Shown here: one piece after another, positions 62,991-64,000 of the stretch
How the letters are laid out: each line of letters opens with the position of its first letter
Numbering within the stretch: the stretch's first letter is position 1
Source of the DNA: Ichthyophis bannanicus
Lineage: Eukaryota > Chordata > Amphibia > Gymnophiona > Ichthyophiidae
Reading direction: 5' to 3'
DNA length: 64,000 nt
Assembly: GCA_033557465.1 (NCBI GenBank)
Contig: CM066035.1
Coordinates: 921,082,235 to 921,146,234, forward strand
The notes under the pieces: generated by a model
Databases searched by the model: none
What the model saw: the letters and a program-made list of their open reading frames with translations, nothing else
Told to the model about the DNA's origin: nothing
Position numbers and translations under genes: made by a program

Positions 62991-64000
62991 TGTGATAAGG
63001 AAGTTTATCATAGCTCAGGAAGGAGCTATAGAAAAGGTGAAGTGACTCTGAACAAGCAACAGTTCTGGTAGAAATAAGAAAACAGAATTTTCCCATAAAA
63101 GACTACCAGTCCCAGAATGCACCAGGTTTCCAACAGCCATTAGAGGAGCTGAAGTTGGGAAACGTGTGTTCAATCAGGAGGGCTATGAGGTAATCCCTAA
63201 GCACTCATCTCCAAGGGCAGGGCCTGATTCAGCACAGCTGCGCTGTGTTAGGGAGGAGCACTCATCTAGGCAGAATAAAGGTAGAGTTTATTCTACAGAG
63301 AATCCTCATCATCATCTTCATGATCAGCTTGGATATCCTCAGTTTCATCAGGAGGATCATCAGAAGCAGAAGCCAAGCCGGACGGACAGAGAGGGCAAGA
63401 AACCCTTTGGAAGAAAGAAGAGAAAAGCCTTTGGGAGGTCTAGGGGAGTCTGGAGCAGTACGTATACTGGGAGGCATTCCAAGGGCCAGCATACACCATT
63501 GGACTGGGGAAAGCCAGAGGAATGGTGCTGCAGAGCTAGGAATCTCCAGACGGTACCTGTGAGGGAGACGGCTGCACTTGGAAGGGACCCTAAGACCCGT
63601 GCCAGAAGGTATGTGAAGAGAGACCCAGTGTCCAGGGATCTGGATTGGAAGGCTGGACATAAGAACTGGACTACATACTGGCCAGGCTATATAGAGAGGA
63701 ACTCTAACAGAAATGGAAGCTCAGGTATGAACACTGATCTATGCCCTAGCTATAACCTTGAAAGACAGCAGGGAAACAAGTATTCTCCTGAAAGTGCTCC
63801 ATTGAGAAATTCATCTGTGCCAATCCATGATATTGAGCCCATGATTGTTGAAGAAGGGGGAGACGTGGCAGATGAAGAATGTGTTTACATGGACTGCTCT
63901 CTGTCTAAACTCCTTTGGTAATTTTCTGTTACAAAGTACAGCAACCATCACAAAGAAATACAAACTTATTCTTTAATCTACTCAGAAAAGCTCCTGAGCA
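62991..64000 (+). mobile_element. LTR with internal ORF (copy 5), cut by the window end
   Basis: Starts TGTGATAAGG and matches copy 2 (5929 onward) closely, without the Penelope-like insertion. At 63121 the uninterrupted ACCAGGTTTCCAACAGCC gives the pre-insertion site. The 3' end and any internal region lie beyond 64000, so solo or complete status is unknown. Confidence 0.85.
63166..63921 (+). CDS. LTR-encoded charged protein, copy 5
   Basis: An open frame of about 251 codons (the frame stays open upstream to about 63050) ends VYMDCSLSKLLW. The basic block RKKRKAFGRSR and the TYWPGYIERN motif match copy 2 at 9300. There is no in-frame ATG at the family start position (ATA there), and the first codon counted here is GTG. 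Translation would need another start or splicing. It is still free of stops, which is notable for a copy without its usual ATG. Confidence 0.5.
   Translation: MFNQEGYEVIPKHSSPRAGPDSAQLRCVREEHSSRQNKGRVYSTENPHHHLHDQLGYPQFHQEDHQKQKPSRTDREGKKPFGRKKRKAFGRSRGVWSSTYTGRHSKGQHTPLDWGKPEEWCCRARNLQTVPVRETAALGRDPKTRARRYVKRDPVSRDLDWKAGHKNWTTYWPGYIERNSNRNGSSGMNTDLCPSYNLERQQGNKYSPESAPLRNSSVPIHDIEPMIVEEGGDVADEECVYMDCSLSKLLW

Noticed and set aside
1..64000. CRISPR array, bacterial operon or ribosomal RNA
   Set aside because: No regularly spaced identical repeats with unique spacers, no Shine-Dalgarno-led gene strings and no rRNA core sequence; all content fits vertebrate transposable elements.

Overview
The window is vertebrate nuclear DNA made almost entirely of transposable elements in several layers of nesting. 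I found no host protein-coding gene, rRNA or functional tRNA. The mix is large DIRS tyrosine-recombinase retroelements, CR1, L2 and RTE/BovB-like LINEs, L1-type ORF1 copies, a Ty3/gypsy element with a SCAN-like Gag, a Penelope-like insertion, hAT, mariner and PIF-like DNA elements, and CORE-SINEs with L2 tails. This best suits an amphibian; a caecilian is plausible, but that is inference from repeat composition only.

Layout. 0-10 kb: a solo LTR (368-2020), CR1 debris (2304-5170), and a second solo LTR (5929-10006) split by a 2.5 kb Penelope-like insertion. 10-18 kb: a nearly complete L2 LINE with a PIF-like MITE in its 3' UTR, a hAT MITE, and a third solo LTR with a CORE-SINE inside. 18-35.5 kb: a DIRS element (DIRS-1). 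It is interrupted by a 3.8 kb hAT element carrying a 385-bp palindrome and a long G-rich minisatellite, with a solo LTR inserted in the target duplication of that hAT. It is interrupted again by a second DIRS element (DIRS-2), which carries its own solo LTR. 35.5-40.3 kb: a mariner-like element with an RTE copy inside, then palindromes and a pyrimidine-rich minisatellite. 40.3-46.7 kb: a two-LTR Ty3/gypsy element (minus strand) with Gag, protease and integrase but no reverse transcriptase. 46.8-52 kb: a 5'-truncated L2, MITEs and a SINE. 52-58.5 kb: a four-level nest of L1 ORF1-only copies, CR1 and L2. 58.5-64 kb: small DNA elements, SINEs and a further LTR cut by the window end.

The most notable signal is one LTR family present as five separate single LTRs (one of them cut by the window end) and one two-LTR element. 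Every copy carries a long, highly charged ORF inside the LTR itself. In the two-LTR element the integrase stop codon lies in the first bases of the 3' LTR, and the LTR ORF starts 22 nt later in another frame. It would therefore be the last cistron of the genomic RNA. I do not recognise its protein.

Boundaries of many elements are supported by target-site duplications read directly: 4 bp for the LTR family, 8 bp for hAT, TA for mariner, TTA/TAA for the PIF-like MITEs, 14 bp for the Penelope-like element, and 12 and 18 bp for the L1-type copies. Family names rest on motif recognition without any database search.
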